Made by a program: the position numbers and the translations under genes | Source of the DNA: HK1 sp965215295 | Lineage (GTDB): Bacteria; Pseudomonadota; Gammaproteobacteria; HK1 | DNA length: 64,000 nt | Direction of reading: 5' to 3' | Assembly (NCBI GenBank): GCA_965215295.1 | Contig: OZ244045.1 | Location: 806,001-870,000, forward strand | The notes under the pieces: generated by a model | Seen by the model: the letters and a program-made list of their open reading frames with translations, nothing else | The model's database searches: none | Told to the model about the DNA's origin: nothing | Shown here: positions 34,149 through 41,056 of the stretch, in pieces | How positions within the stretch are numbered: the stretch's first letter is position 1 | Layout of the letters: every line of letters begins with the position of its first letter

Positions 34149-34187
34149 GTGCGTGCAGTCGAGCCGAAGGGCTCCGTCGCCACGCGA

Positions 34188-34240
34188 GGTTCCGGAACCG
34201 GCGCGGGTTTCTCATCGGCCATCCTATGGCCTACGATGAG
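34188..34240. promoter_or_regulatory. Two palindromes in the divergent norQ / cupredoxin gap
   Basis: GGTTCCGGAACC at 34188-34199 is a perfect 12-bp palindrome. At 34211-34240 a longer dyad pairs CTCATCGGCCAT with ATGGC...CGATGAG around a CCT centre, with a small bulge. Both lie in the 119 bases between the divergent starts of norQ (34148) and the cupredoxin-like gene (34268). They could be operators. No FNR/DNR-type TTGAT-N4-ATCAA box is seen. Confidence 0.5.
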
Positions 34241-34267
34241 CTGTCCATCCGGTAGCATTCGAACCAC

Positions 34268-35104
34268 ATGGTGTTCCGGTTGCTATATCGTCTGCTGCTG
34301 CAGCGTCTGAGCCGCAGCGCAGACGCGGAGCTGGAGGAGTCCGCAGCCGCCGGCCGGCCGGCGGCAGGAGTCGCGGCTTGTCCACACCTGCGTGCCGCGA
34401 CGGTGCTGGTGCTCGTCCTCAGCGTTTGCGTCGTCTCCACCGTCGTCTTCCGGGTACTTCGCCCGACCCTCCCGACCGGTCCCGGCGGTCCGGGCGCCAC
34501 TCTGCAGTTGAGCATCTCCATCGCCGGCCCGAAGCCGGTGGTCGCATACCTGCGAGGCGGCGAGCTCGAACGCCATCGACCCGGCGAGGATTCTTCGTCG
34601 GTGCGAAGGATTCGAAGCGTCAACGGTCGATTCTCCCCCGCGTTTCAGGTAGCCCCCCCGGCCAGCGTCCTGGAGATGAGCAATGCCGATTCCGTCGCAC
34701 ACAACACGCACGTTTTCAGCCGCGGTGAGACGGCATTCAATGTCGCACTGCCGGAGCAGGGCGTGACGGTTCGGAAGGTGCTCAGGGGCGACGGCATGTT
34801 CGATGTTCGCTGCGACATGCATCCGTGGATGAAGGCGTGGGTGTTCGTTTCGCCGTCACCGTACTACGCCGTGGTTCGCGAGCCGACGACGGTCACCTTC
34901 GCCGACATCGCCCCCGGCGCGTACATCCTGTATCTGTGGCAGCAGGATCGTCCGGAGAGCATGCGTCAACTCGAGCTCGGCGCGGGTGAAACCCGGCGCC
35001 TGAGGCTGCGCCGATATGGGCCCCGTACCTCCGTCACCGGTTCAGAATCGTGGGGCCGGCGCGTCGCTCGGTCTCCATCAGATCGGTCGCCTCGAAGGCG
35101 TTGA
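34268..35104 (+). CDS. Membrane-anchored cupredoxin-like protein
   Basis: 278 residues. One transmembrane helix lies at about 43-62, so the rest is periplasmic. The copper-site pattern is His145 (VAHNTHVF), then Cys182, His185 and Met188 in CDMHPWM, the C-x2-H-x2-M arrangement of type 1 copper proteins. A beta-rich C-terminal part follows (FADIAPGAYILYLW). Two other proteins in this cluster share this module, including the phrase TAFNVALPEQ. It may carry electrons to the membrane complex. The last 25 residues are arginine/serine-rich and overlap a small gene on the other strand. Confidence 0.78.
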   Translation: MVFRLLYRLLLQRLSRSADAELEESAAAGRPAAGVAACPHLRAATVLVLVLSVCVVSTVVFRVLRPTLPTGPGGPGATLQLSISIAGPKPVVAYLRGGELERHRPGEDSSSVRRIRSVNGRFSPAFQVAPPASVLEMSNADSVAHNTHVFSRGETAFNVALPEQGVTVRKVLRGDGMFDVRCDMHPWMKAWVFVSPSPYYAVVREPTTVTFADIAPGAYILYLWQQDRPESMRQLELGAGETRRLRLRRYGPRTSVTGSESWGRRVARSPSDRSPRRR

Positions 35105-35177
35105 GCACGAACAGAGCGATGACAGCGAATACCACCACCAGCACCAAGGGCAATCCCACTCGAAGGAAGCGATCCAT
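35034..35177 (-). CDS. Very small single-helix membrane protein
   Basis: 47 residues: a basic start (MDRFLRVG), one strong transmembrane helix (about residues 8-27, rich in Val, Leu and Phe) and a short charged tail. It follows the 82-residue membrane protein gene after 14 bases, so it is probably co-transcribed. It overlaps the end of the opposite-strand cupredoxin gene by 71 bases, so one of the two annotated ends may be wrong. Such one-helix proteins are common accessory subunits of heme-copper complexes; no homologue is recognised. Confidence 0.5.
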   Translation of the reverse strand: MDRFLRVGLPLVLVVVFAVIALFVLNAFEATDLMETERRAGPTILNR

Positions 35178-35191
35178 GGCGGACGCCGCGG

Positions 35192-35440
35192 TCAGCCTCC
35201 GGTTCCGGGCGGTCGCGACGCGGGATTCCGTGGAGGGTCGTCCGGCGGCTGTTTGCGCCATGCGAGGACAATCATCACCAGAAAGGGGATCAGGACCGCT
35301 GCGAGAAATACGAAGTAGAGCGCCCACGGCACCGTCAGGGGCATCTTGACGTAGACGAACGGGTTGTCTTGGCACCACCCCGCGGTGGCGAACAGCGCGA
35401 GGAGCAACGCCAGCCCCGGGACACCGCACGAACGGGCCAT
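35192..35440 (-). CDS. Small membrane protein with signal peptide
   Basis: 82 residues. A cleavable signal (about residues 1-23, ending WCQ) is followed by a short periplasmic stretch DNPFVYVKMP, one transmembrane helix (about 39-61) and a proline-rich cytoplasmic tail. It begins two bases after the stop of the thioredoxin-like gene, so it is tightly coupled to it. The family is not recognised. It is presumably an accessory or assembly subunit of the neighbouring respiratory complex. Confidence 0.62.
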   Translation of the reverse strand: MARSCGVPGLALLLALFATAGWCQDNPFVYVKMPLTVPWALYFVFLAAVLIPFLVMIVLAWRKQPPDDPPRNPASRPPGTGG

Positions 35441-35442
35441 AG

Positions 35443-36027
35443 CTATGCTGCGTCCTTCAGCAGCCGCTGCATTTCATCCTCCAGCAGGCCGATTTCGGTC
35501 TGACCCGGGAAGATCTTGCTGACCTTGCCGCGTGCATCGACCATGAAGGTCCACGGTTCGCCCGTCACCCCCCATTCCACCCACACCGCGTTGTCCTTGT
35601 ATCCATCCACGTGGATGAACGCGAAGCGATCGCCGTGCTTCTCCTGCATGATCTGTACGCGCACGATCTGGTCAACGCACATGGTGCAGTGCTGCGGGGT
35701 ACCGAACACGACGAGGAACGGCCGGCCATCGTCGAGCAGATCGGCGATTCCCCATCGGTAGAGATCCACCTTCGTGTCCATGGTCGAGACGTGGTGCCAG
35801 TCGGCCGGATCGGCGACGGTGCGATTGCGGCTCCTGGGCACGTCGTCGCCGACGCCGATCCTGGCGTTGAGGACGCCATGTCCGGCCTCTTCGCTGCATC
35901 CTGCAAGGGTGGTGCCCAAACCCAGGATCGCGGCCAGCAGGGCCGCACAAAGCATTGACTCCCCGGCCGATGCGATTAGACTGCCGCTCGTGACATCTCC
36001 GCGCAGGAACCATCGCAGGTTCGCCAT
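35443..36027 (-). CDS. Thioredoxin-like lipoprotein
   Basis: 194 residues from the ATG at 36027, with GAGGAG eight bases upstream. A lipobox LAGC at Cys44 suggests that a second start at 35955 (MLCAALLAAILG) may be the true one, giving a 170-residue lipoprotein. A thioredoxin fold follows with the redox pair CTMC (Cys114, Cys117), then a cis-proline region GEPWTFMVDARGKV. It probably acts in the periplasm as a thiol reductase or copper chaperone for metal-site assembly, and might replace the missing ccmG. Confidence 0.75.
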   Translation of the reverse strand: MANLRWFLRGDVTSGSLIASAGESMLCAALLAAILGLGTTLAGCSEEAGHGVLNARIGVGDDVPRSRNRTVADPADWHHVSTMDTKVDLYRWGIADLLDDGRPFLVVFGTPQHCTMCVDQIVRVQIMQEKHGDRFAFIHVDGYKDNAVWVEWGVTGEPWTFMVDARGKVSKIFPGQTEIGLLEDEMQRLLKDAA

Positions 36028-36060
36028 CAGATGTACTCCTCGGCCCGGAAGGAACGCAAA

Positions 36061-36192
36061 ATGGAAACAGTCGGCTTCGGGATAAAGATCGCTCTGATCA
36101 TCTTCGGTCTCGGCGGCGTCGTCGCGCTGGCGATTGTACCTTGGGCGTGTATCGGTACCGGACTCTACGACAAAGACAAGAAATATCAATAA
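36061..36192 (+). CDS. 43-residue membrane microprotein
   Basis: The ATG at 36061 is preceded by GAAGGAA about seven bases upstream. The product is one hydrophobic helix (IALIIFGLGGVVALAIV) followed by PWACIGTGLYDKDKKYQ and a TAA stop. Its start is only 33 bases from the divergent thioredoxin-like start, leaving no room for two promoters if both starts are right. Codon content and the membrane-helix-plus-charged-tail layout look genuine. No homologue is recognised. Confidence 0.5.
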   Translation: METVGFGIKIALIIFGLGGVVALAIVPWACIGTGLYDKDKKYQ

Positions 36193-36300
36193 ACCCAGCC
36201 CCAGCCCCCGGGTTGTTTCACGCCGACTGCCAAGGGAGCCACGCACCCTCATCGGTGCGGTCGGACCTTCGAGCGCCTCCCGATCGGGTGGCTGCGAAGC

Positions 36301-36350
36301 GTCTCTCTCCCGTCCGCACTGCCGAGTCTCTCTCCCGTCCGCACTGCCGA
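36301..36350. repeat. Perfect 25-bp tandem duplication
   Basis: The 25 bases at 36301-36325 (starting GTCTCTCTCCCGTCC) are repeated exactly at 36326-36350. They lie in the 258-base gap between the microprotein gene and the cytochrome gene at 36451, where I see no other feature. A perfect tandem copy indicates a recent slippage duplication or a selected site array. Confidence 0.85.
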
Positions 36351-36450
36351 TCAGCTCCGTGTCGTCGGGATTGGCGCGGCGCGTTCCGACATGCAGCCTC
36401 ACCCGATGCGTGCGGGTCGAGTGTCGGGCCACGCCTTCGGCTCATCCGGC

Positions 36451-36915
36451 CTACCGCGTGAAGCGACCCTGATCCCCGGCGTTCGACTGGAAGGGGTCCG
36501 GCTCGATGATGCGGCCTTGGGCGTCGAGCTCCCGCAATGCCCCGAGGTAGCTCACCAAGGCCTCCAGCTCATCCTCTTCCAGCCTGTCATAGGCGGGCAT
36601 TCGCAGTCGGTAGGTCCTGCCGCCAACCCCCGGACGCGGCGATCGCAGGTACTCCTTCAGCCAGACGAGGTTCCGCCGGCTGCCCACTCCATCGAGCGGC
36701 GGCCCGATGCCCGCTCCGTTTCCGAACAGCTCGTGGCATGACAGACAGCCCTCGCGCCTGAAGACCATCTCCCCAGCCTTCATCGACGCCGATTCCCGGT
36801 ACACGAAACGCACCGGGGGCGGCTTGAGGTAGATCATCGCGCCCACGAGCACTGCATAGGCAACGATAACGACAGAGGTGATCACAACCACCCTCTCCGC
36901 CATCCGAAGCTTCAC
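36451..36915 (-). CDS. NorC-like membrane-anchored monoheme cytochrome c
   Basis: 154 residues with a GTG start at 36915, GGGAG seven bases upstream. One N-terminal transmembrane helix (about residues 8-30) is followed by a single CLSCH site (Cys57, Cys60, His61). The region after the heme (FGNGAGIGPPLDGVGSRRN, then WLKEYLRSP) is like that of NorC, the cytochrome subunit of NO reductase, and like the paralogue at 37190. A distal methionine is available in RMPAYDRL. It is expected to sit on the periplasmic side and feed electrons to the heme-copper subunit. Confidence 0.8.
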   Translation of the reverse strand: MKLRMAERVVVITSVVIVAYAVLVGAMIYLKPPPVRFVYRESASMKAGEMVFRREGCLSCHELFGNGAGIGPPLDGVGSRRNLVWLKEYLRSPRPGVGGRTYRLRMPAYDRLEEDELEALVSYLGALRELDAQGRIIEPDPFQSNAGDQGRFTR

Positions 36916-37008
36916 CGACCGGCTCCCGGTGCACGAGAACGCACGTTCACGGAGCGCCGGTCAGGTCATCCATGCCTTCCCTTCGCTCGCCGGCATGGTC
37001 ATGCGGGA

Positions 37009-37170
37009 TCACGCATCGTATCGGTCGTCGTCTCCCGTGGTGAAGATCTGCTCCTTGATGTCCTCGTTGAACTGGTTGTGCTGATAGGCCCAGAAAATCG
37101 CCACCACGATCGCAATCAGCATCACGAGTCCGGTTCCCGCCCAGATGTATGGAATGAGTACTTCGGCCAT
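37009..37170 (-). CDS. 53-residue CcoS/CcoQ-like membrane protein
   Basis: MAEVLIPYIWAGTGLVMLIA begins a single hydrophobic helix running to about residue 29, followed by YQHNQFNEDIKEQIF and an acidic end (GDDDRYDA). The shape, an N-terminal helix, an FW-A-Q-FxD step and a DDD tail, resembles CcoS, the small assembly factor of cbb3 oxidases, but the match is loose. It lies between two NorC-like cytochrome genes on the same strand, 19 bases from the upstream one. Confidence 0.55.
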   Translation of the reverse strand: MAEVLIPYIWAGTGLVMLIAIVVAIFWAYQHNQFNEDIKEQIFTTGDDDRYDA

Positions 37171-37189
37171 GCGTTGCACTCCCGAGTAA

Positions 37190-37657
37190 TCAGGCGCCTT
37201 CCTTCGCTGTCGCCTCCGGTGGGGGTCTGGGGTGGTTCGGCGAGCCGGGATTCGCCTTCAGTCCCGAAAGGAAGGCGACCAGCAGATCGCGCTCGTCGGC
37301 TTCCAGCACTCGAAAGTCCGGACCCAAGCTGCCGTCGTGGGCGGTGCCCGGCACCAACGTGGCAGGCTCCCGAAAATATGCCGTCAGCCACTCCCGGGTC
37401 CGGCGCGTTCCCTCTCCATCGAGCACCGGTGCGACACCGATCTCTCCCACCCCCAGCGCGCGATGGCAGCTATTGCAGCCCATGCTCCGGTACAGGGCGT
37501 GGCCTCGCAGACCGGCCTCGGTCCATTCGTAGTAGTCGCGTGGTCTGGTGGGCTCCGTGGCACTGAATTGCCGAACCCCCTTGCCTACCGCCGCCACCGC
37601 GACGAGCACCGCGAATCCGAACATCAGCTTTTCGCCCAGTTTCATGCGTTCATCCAC
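37190..37657 (-). CDS. NorC-like membrane-anchored monoheme cytochrome c (paralogue)
   Basis: 155 residues. One transmembrane helix (about residues 9-27) and one CNSCH site (Cys61, Cys64, His65) are followed by LGVGEIGVAPVLDGEGTRR and WLTAYFREP. This repeats the layout of the cytochrome at 36451 and of NorC. A PGTAHDGSLGPDF segment and a proline-rich tail complete it. Two related cytochromes in one cluster suggest either a two-heme relay or alternative donors. It probably shares a transcript with the small membrane gene just upstream (16 bases). Confidence 0.8.
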   Translation of the reverse strand: MDERMKLGEKLMFGFAVLVAVAAVGKGVRQFSATEPTRPRDYYEWTEAGLRGHALYRSMGCNSCHRALGVGEIGVAPVLDGEGTRRTREWLTAYFREPATLVPGTAHDGSLGPDFRVLEADERDLLVAFLSGLKANPGSPNHPRPPPEATAKEGA

Positions 37658-37672
37658 GCGAGACCACCGGCT

Positions 37673-37879
37673 TCAGAACACGACATGGAAGAGCAACTCC
37701 ACCGCGGCGTAGACCACCACCAGCACGATTCCCACCACGCTCACCGCGAGGATGACCCGCTCGCCTCGCTTCAGGCCCGCTAGGGGGCCGGTGACGAAGC
37801 GGGACATCACCACGTAGACGATCACCGCAATCAGAATCAGTGCGAAGATCAGCGCCGATATGGTCTGCGTCAGCTCCAC
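37673..37879 (-). CDS. Two-helix small membrane protein
   Basis: 68 residues with two transmembrane helices (about 5-26 and 42-66) joined by a short positively charged cytoplasmic loop (GLKRGER). It is unrelated to anything I recognise. It is spaced nine bases after the CcoP-like gene and 15 bases before the NorC-like gene on the same strand, so it is likely a structural accessory of the same complex. Confidence 0.65.
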   Translation of the reverse strand: MELTQTISALIFALILIAVIVYVVMSRFVTGPLAGLKRGERVILAVSVVGIVLVVVYAAVELLFHVVF

Positions 37880-37888
37880 CGAGATGTT

Positions 37889-38263
37889 TCAGTCTGGAGT
37901 GTCCTCCTCGTTCCGCTTCCGCTCTTTCGCCTTCTGCACGTTGATGGTCCAGACCACGCCCGCTATGCCGCAGAGAATGACGATGATCTGCAGTGCGACC
38001 ATGTAGTAGCCCCAATCCCACCAAGGCTGCGCTCCCGTCGCGCTGACGAACGTGGTGGTCACCGTGTCGTAGCGCTGCCCGAAGCCCGACCAGGGCATGG
38101 TCCACAGGAAGGCCTGGAACACCGTGACCGCGACGATCATGATGAGCCACCAAGGAATCTTGCCGTTGCCTTCCCTGATGCCGTCGTACTCTTCGTCGGA
38201 GAAGCGTCCGAAGACCTCTCCCTTGTCCTCGAGCTCGTCGTATTCGTGTTCGATTTCGGCCAT
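37889..38263 (-). CDS. CcoP N-terminus-like subunit without heme domains
   Basis: 124 residues from the ATG at 38263; a longer in-frame version adds unlikely sequence. The acidic N-terminus ends in YDGIREGNGKIPWWLIMI, resembling the YDGIxExxNPLPxWWxxxF motif that leads into the membrane helix of CcoP, the diheme subunit of cbb3 oxidase. Here a second helix follows and there is no CxxCH at all. It could keep the structural role of CcoP while electron entry is handled by separate cytochromes. It sits directly after the CcoO-like gene. Confidence 0.65.
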   Translation of the reverse strand: MAEIEHEYDELEDKGEVFGRFSDEEYDGIREGNGKIPWWLIMIVAVTVFQAFLWTMPWSGFGQRYDTVTTTFVSATGAQPWWDWGYYMVALQIIVILCGIAGVVWTINVQKAKERKRNEEDTPD

Positions 38264-38285
38264 CGTACGGTCCCCGCGGGATGGA

Positions 38286-38807
38286 TCAGTGCAGGCTCTC
38301 GAGGAACGCGATGATCGCGTCCAGCTCTTCATCGGTCAGGTGCTTGAACGCGGGCATGATGGAGCCCGGGGTGACGGCGCGCGGGTCGCGGTGGTGCACG
38401 TAGTGCCAAGCCTTCACCCGGTTGCGACTCGCGATGTGCAGAAGATCCGGCGCCTTGCGGTCGGAGCCGAACAGGCTCGGGGATTCGCCCTGGACGTCGC
38501 CCGCGAGCGGCGGCTCCCCGAAGTAGGTCCAGTCCTGGGTCTGCTCGGGCAGCAGGGTGTGGCACCACCAGCATCCTTCCCGAATGAAGATGACCTTGCC
38601 CTTGCCCGCGAGGGTCGGAGCGTGGTCGCCGGTCATCCAGGGGTCGTTGACGGACCATGCGGAGTGGCCCCAGATCTTCTCCTTCTCCTTGGCCAGCTCC
38701 GTGCGGGGGATCTGGCTCATGTAGGTCGAGCCTCCGACCACGGTGATGGCGATGGACGCGAAGATGACCAGCACCAACAGGCAACAGCCGACGACGTACT
38801 TGGGCAT
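38286..38807 (-). CDS. CcoO-like membrane-anchored monoheme cytochrome c
   Basis: 173 residues. One N-terminal transmembrane helix (about 5-26), then one heme site CWWCH (Cys79, Cys82, His83) in FIREGCWWCHTLLPEQT, equal to the REGCxxCHSQM region of CcoO. PDLLHIASRNRVKAWHYVHH and DPRAVTPGSIMP match the rest of CcoO, including the distal methionine. It is the redox subunit that normally docks on CcoN, whose homologue is encoded 17 bases upstream. Confidence 0.85.
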   Translation of the reverse strand: MPKYVVGCCLLVLVIFASIAITVVGGSTYMSQIPRTELAKEKEKIWGHSAWSVNDPWMTGDHAPTLAGKGKVIFIREGCWWCHTLLPEQTQDWTYFGEPPLAGDVQGESPSLFGSDRKAPDLLHIASRNRVKAWHYVHHRDPRAVTPGSIMPAFKHLTDEELDAIIAFLESLH

Positions 38808-38824
38808 GTCTGCTTACCTCCTCG

Positions 38825-40234
38825 TTACGCAGTCGCCGGGGATGCGGCGGGAATGGTCGTCTCGGGCACGATCTTCTTGCCGTACTTCGCCGTCATCCAC
38901 ATGTTGTACAGGAAAATGGGCTGCGCGAAGATGATCAAGGCGCCGAAGAGCACCCGCCCGACCATGTACGGATGGGTGGCCACCACCGATTGAATGTACG
39001 GAATCTCGTACACCTTGGCCGCTCCCTGCACCAGTCCCGCCGCGGTGAGCACCGCCCAGAACCCCAGGAAGCCGATGGCCATCATCCAGAAGTGCAGGCG
39101 CGCCAGCTTCTCGCTGTAGAGCTCGCGCTTGAGCAGCTTCGGCAGGCCGTAGTAGATCGCTCCGATCTCGATGAACGTCGAGAAGCCCAGCAGGGCCAAG
39201 TGCGCGTGCGCCACGATCCAGTGGGTGCCGTGGATATACCAGTTCAATGCGCGCGTCTGCTGGAACGCACCCTGAATGTTGAGGGGGATCGCGAACAGCA
39301 CGCCGGTCAACGCCCACTGCAACGGGATGCTGCGCGTGAACATCCACCACTTGTCCTTCATGGTCATCAGCATATTCACCACGAAGGCAAGGGCCGGGAT
39401 CATGATCAGCACCCCCGACACCGAGGCAAACGACTTCAGCCACTCCGGAATCGGCGCTCCCATCAGGTGATGCGCACCGGGCGTCGAGTAGAAGGCCGCG
39501 ATCGACCAGAAGTGCAGATGGCCAATCTTGTGGCTGTACAACGTGTTCCCCGAGACTTTGGGGATGATGTAGTACGCGATGGCAGCGGAAACCGGAGTGA
39601 TCCACAGGCCGAGGATGTTGTGCGCGTGCCACCAAGTCATGTAGGCCTCGCTCAGGCCCGTGACGGGGAAGAAGTCCGGAACCGCGCCGATGAAGTAGCT
39701 GAGGAGGATGAACAGGAGCGACGCCCCGAAAAACCACAGGGTCACGTACAGACCTTGGGCCTTGCGCCGGAGCATGGTCATCCAGATGTTGACGGCGAGC
39801 GGGGCGAACACGAACAGAAGGATGAAGGCGTCGAGCGGCCAAATCAGGTCCTGATACTCGCGCCCGGTGGTCATGCCGTTGATGAGGGTGAAGAACACGA
39901 AGACCATTCCCACGTTCCAGGCCCAGCAGTTCCACACTCCGAGCTTCTCGCTCCAGAGCCGGGTCTTGCACAGGGCCGGCGTCATGTAGCACATGGCCCC
40001 GGCAAACGCCATGGAGATCCAGCCGAAGATCACGAAGTGCACATGCACCGGACGAATGCGCCCAAAGTGCAGCCACGGAATGTCGTTGGGGAAGATGTCC
40101 GGCCAAGCCAAGCGCATCGACGTGCCCAGAGCCAGTAGCACGCCGATGTTCAGCATCACGATGGACGAGAAGAAGAAGTGCTTGGCCGCCGTTCCCTCGG
40201 CGTAGTCGTTGCCGGTCAGGTATTTCTCTACCAT
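38825..40234 (-). CDS. C-family (cbb3-like) heme-copper catalytic subunit lacking the active-site tyrosine
   Basis: 469 residues from the ATG at 40234, with GGAGGT upstream; about 12 transmembrane helices. Probable metal ligands are His64/His66 (low-spin heme), His205 in WWHAHNILG and His255/His256 in GAHHLMG (copper B or iron B), and His343/His345 in IVAHAHLALLG (hemes b3 and b). Aligned ungapped to CcoN through the last pair, the cross-linked tyrosine of oxygen-reducing cbb3 enzymes, 28 residues before the first of these histidines, is Ala315, and the nearby conserved glutamate is Gln321. Loss of the tyrosine is what NO reductases show. It is an oxidase-family enzyme; NO reduction is inferred. 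Confidence 0.85.
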   Translation of the reverse strand: MVEKYLTGNDYAEGTAAKHFFFSSIVMLNIGVLLALGTSMRLAWPDIFPNDIPWLHFGRIRPVHVHFVIFGWISMAFAGAMCYMTPALCKTRLWSEKLGVWNCWAWNVGMVFVFFTLINGMTTGREYQDLIWPLDAFILLFVFAPLAVNIWMTMLRRKAQGLYVTLWFFGASLLFILLSYFIGAVPDFFPVTGLSEAYMTWWHAHNILGLWITPVSAAIAYYIIPKVSGNTLYSHKIGHLHFWSIAAFYSTPGAHHLMGAPIPEWLKSFASVSGVLIMIPALAFVVNMLMTMKDKWWMFTRSIPLQWALTGVLFAIPLNIQGAFQQTRALNWYIHGTHWIVAHAHLALLGFSTFIEIGAIYYGLPKLLKRELYSEKLARLHFWMMAIGFLGFWAVLTAAGLVQGAAKVYEIPYIQSVVATHPYMVGRVLFGALIIFAQPIFLYNMWMTAKYGKKIVPETTIPAASPATA

Positions 40235-40269
40235 GTCCTCACCTCCATCGGGCGGTGTCGCGTCTCGTG

Positions 40270-40488
40270 CTACTTGCCTTGGCGCACCATGACGGAATTC
40301 ATGAACCAGAAGCTCAACGCCGACAACACCCCGGTGACCAGCGTAATCGTGAACCCCCACACCAGCAGCCCGGTCCAGTCGTCGTGGCTGCGCATGCCCA
40401 TGAGAGGAAGGAACGCCAGTTGAAACACGGTTCCGATGCCGATGCCGACCATGAAGCCGCTGTAGAGGATGTTGATCAGTCGGTGCAT
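40270..40488 (-). CDS. Two-helix small membrane protein
   Basis: 72 residues with two transmembrane helices (about 9-30 and 42-64) and short polar ends. It begins one base after the stop of the half-size heme-copper-like gene and ends 35 bases before the catalytic subunit, so it is surely part of the same transcript. No homologue is recognised. Placement suggests a structural subunit that joins the two heme-copper-like polypeptides. Confidence 0.65.
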   Translation of the reverse strand: MHRLINILYSGFMVGIGIGTVFQLAFLPLMGMRSHDDWTGLLVWGFTITLVTGVLSALSFWFMNSVMVRQGK

Positions 40489-40489
40489 G

Positions 40490-41056
40490 TCAGTCTCCGC
40501 GTTTCTGCATGACCGTCATCAGGACGTTGACGATGAACGCCCAGTAGCCGAACCCCATCAGGAAGGCGGTGGTGATGATCAGGACATGGTGAATGGGCCC
40601 CACCACCGCCAGCGCCTCGGAATAGGTCATCCCGCCGTGGATCATGTTTCCCTCCACGACTCCCAGCCCCACGAGCGAGAAGAAGAACCCGAGCACCCCC
40701 ACCGTGGACAACCAGAACGATGCCCCCGCGAGCGCGGGGCTGTACACGTCCCGCCCGAGAACCTTCGGGAGCACGTAGTAGATGAGCCCCATCATGCCCA
40801 TGGTCACTCCACCCACCAAGTTGATGTGCGCGTGAGCGAGTGGATCGATCAGGTGTCCCGCCGGCCCGGCTTCGCGTATCCACTGGGCGATGCCCGGGAA
40901 GGTCTGCAGCACCCCCTGCACCGTGCCGATGAACAGGTGGATGACGGACAGCACCAGAAAGCGCAGGACGACGAGCCCTTGCGACCGGACATCGTGACTT
41001 GCGCGCACCGAGCGGGAGGGCTCGATCCCGGTGCCGACTTCCGCCACTGTGCTCAC
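40490..41056 (-). CDS. Half-size heme-copper-subunit-I-like membrane protein
   Basis: 188 residues with a GTG start that overlaps the preceding cytochrome stop (GTGA). About four helices. The segment around residues 74-99 (AHAHINLVG, then MGLIYYVLPKVLGRDVY) matches the part of CcoN/NorB that carries the paired heme ligands; here these are His75 and His77. His156/His157 lie in the last third. The copper-ligand half of subunit I is absent. It may bind one heme as an extra electron-transfer or quinol-facing subunit. I cannot name its family. Confidence 0.7.
   Translation of the reverse strand: MSTVAEVGTGIEPSRSVRASHDVRSQGLVVLRFLVLSVIHLFIGTVQGVLQTFPGIAQWIREAGPAGHLIDPLAHAHINLVGGVTMGMMGLIYYVLPKVLGRDVYSPALAGASFWLSTVGVLGFFFSLVGLGVVEGNMIHGGMTYSEALAVVGPIHHVLIITTAFLMGFGYWAFIVNVLMTVMQKRGD

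Noticed and set aside
38825..40234. Calling this gene an ordinary cbb3 oxidase CcoN
   Set aside because: The active-site tyrosine and neighbouring glutamate are not conserved, no heme-bearing CcoP is present, and NorQ/NorD and NorC-like genes surround it.
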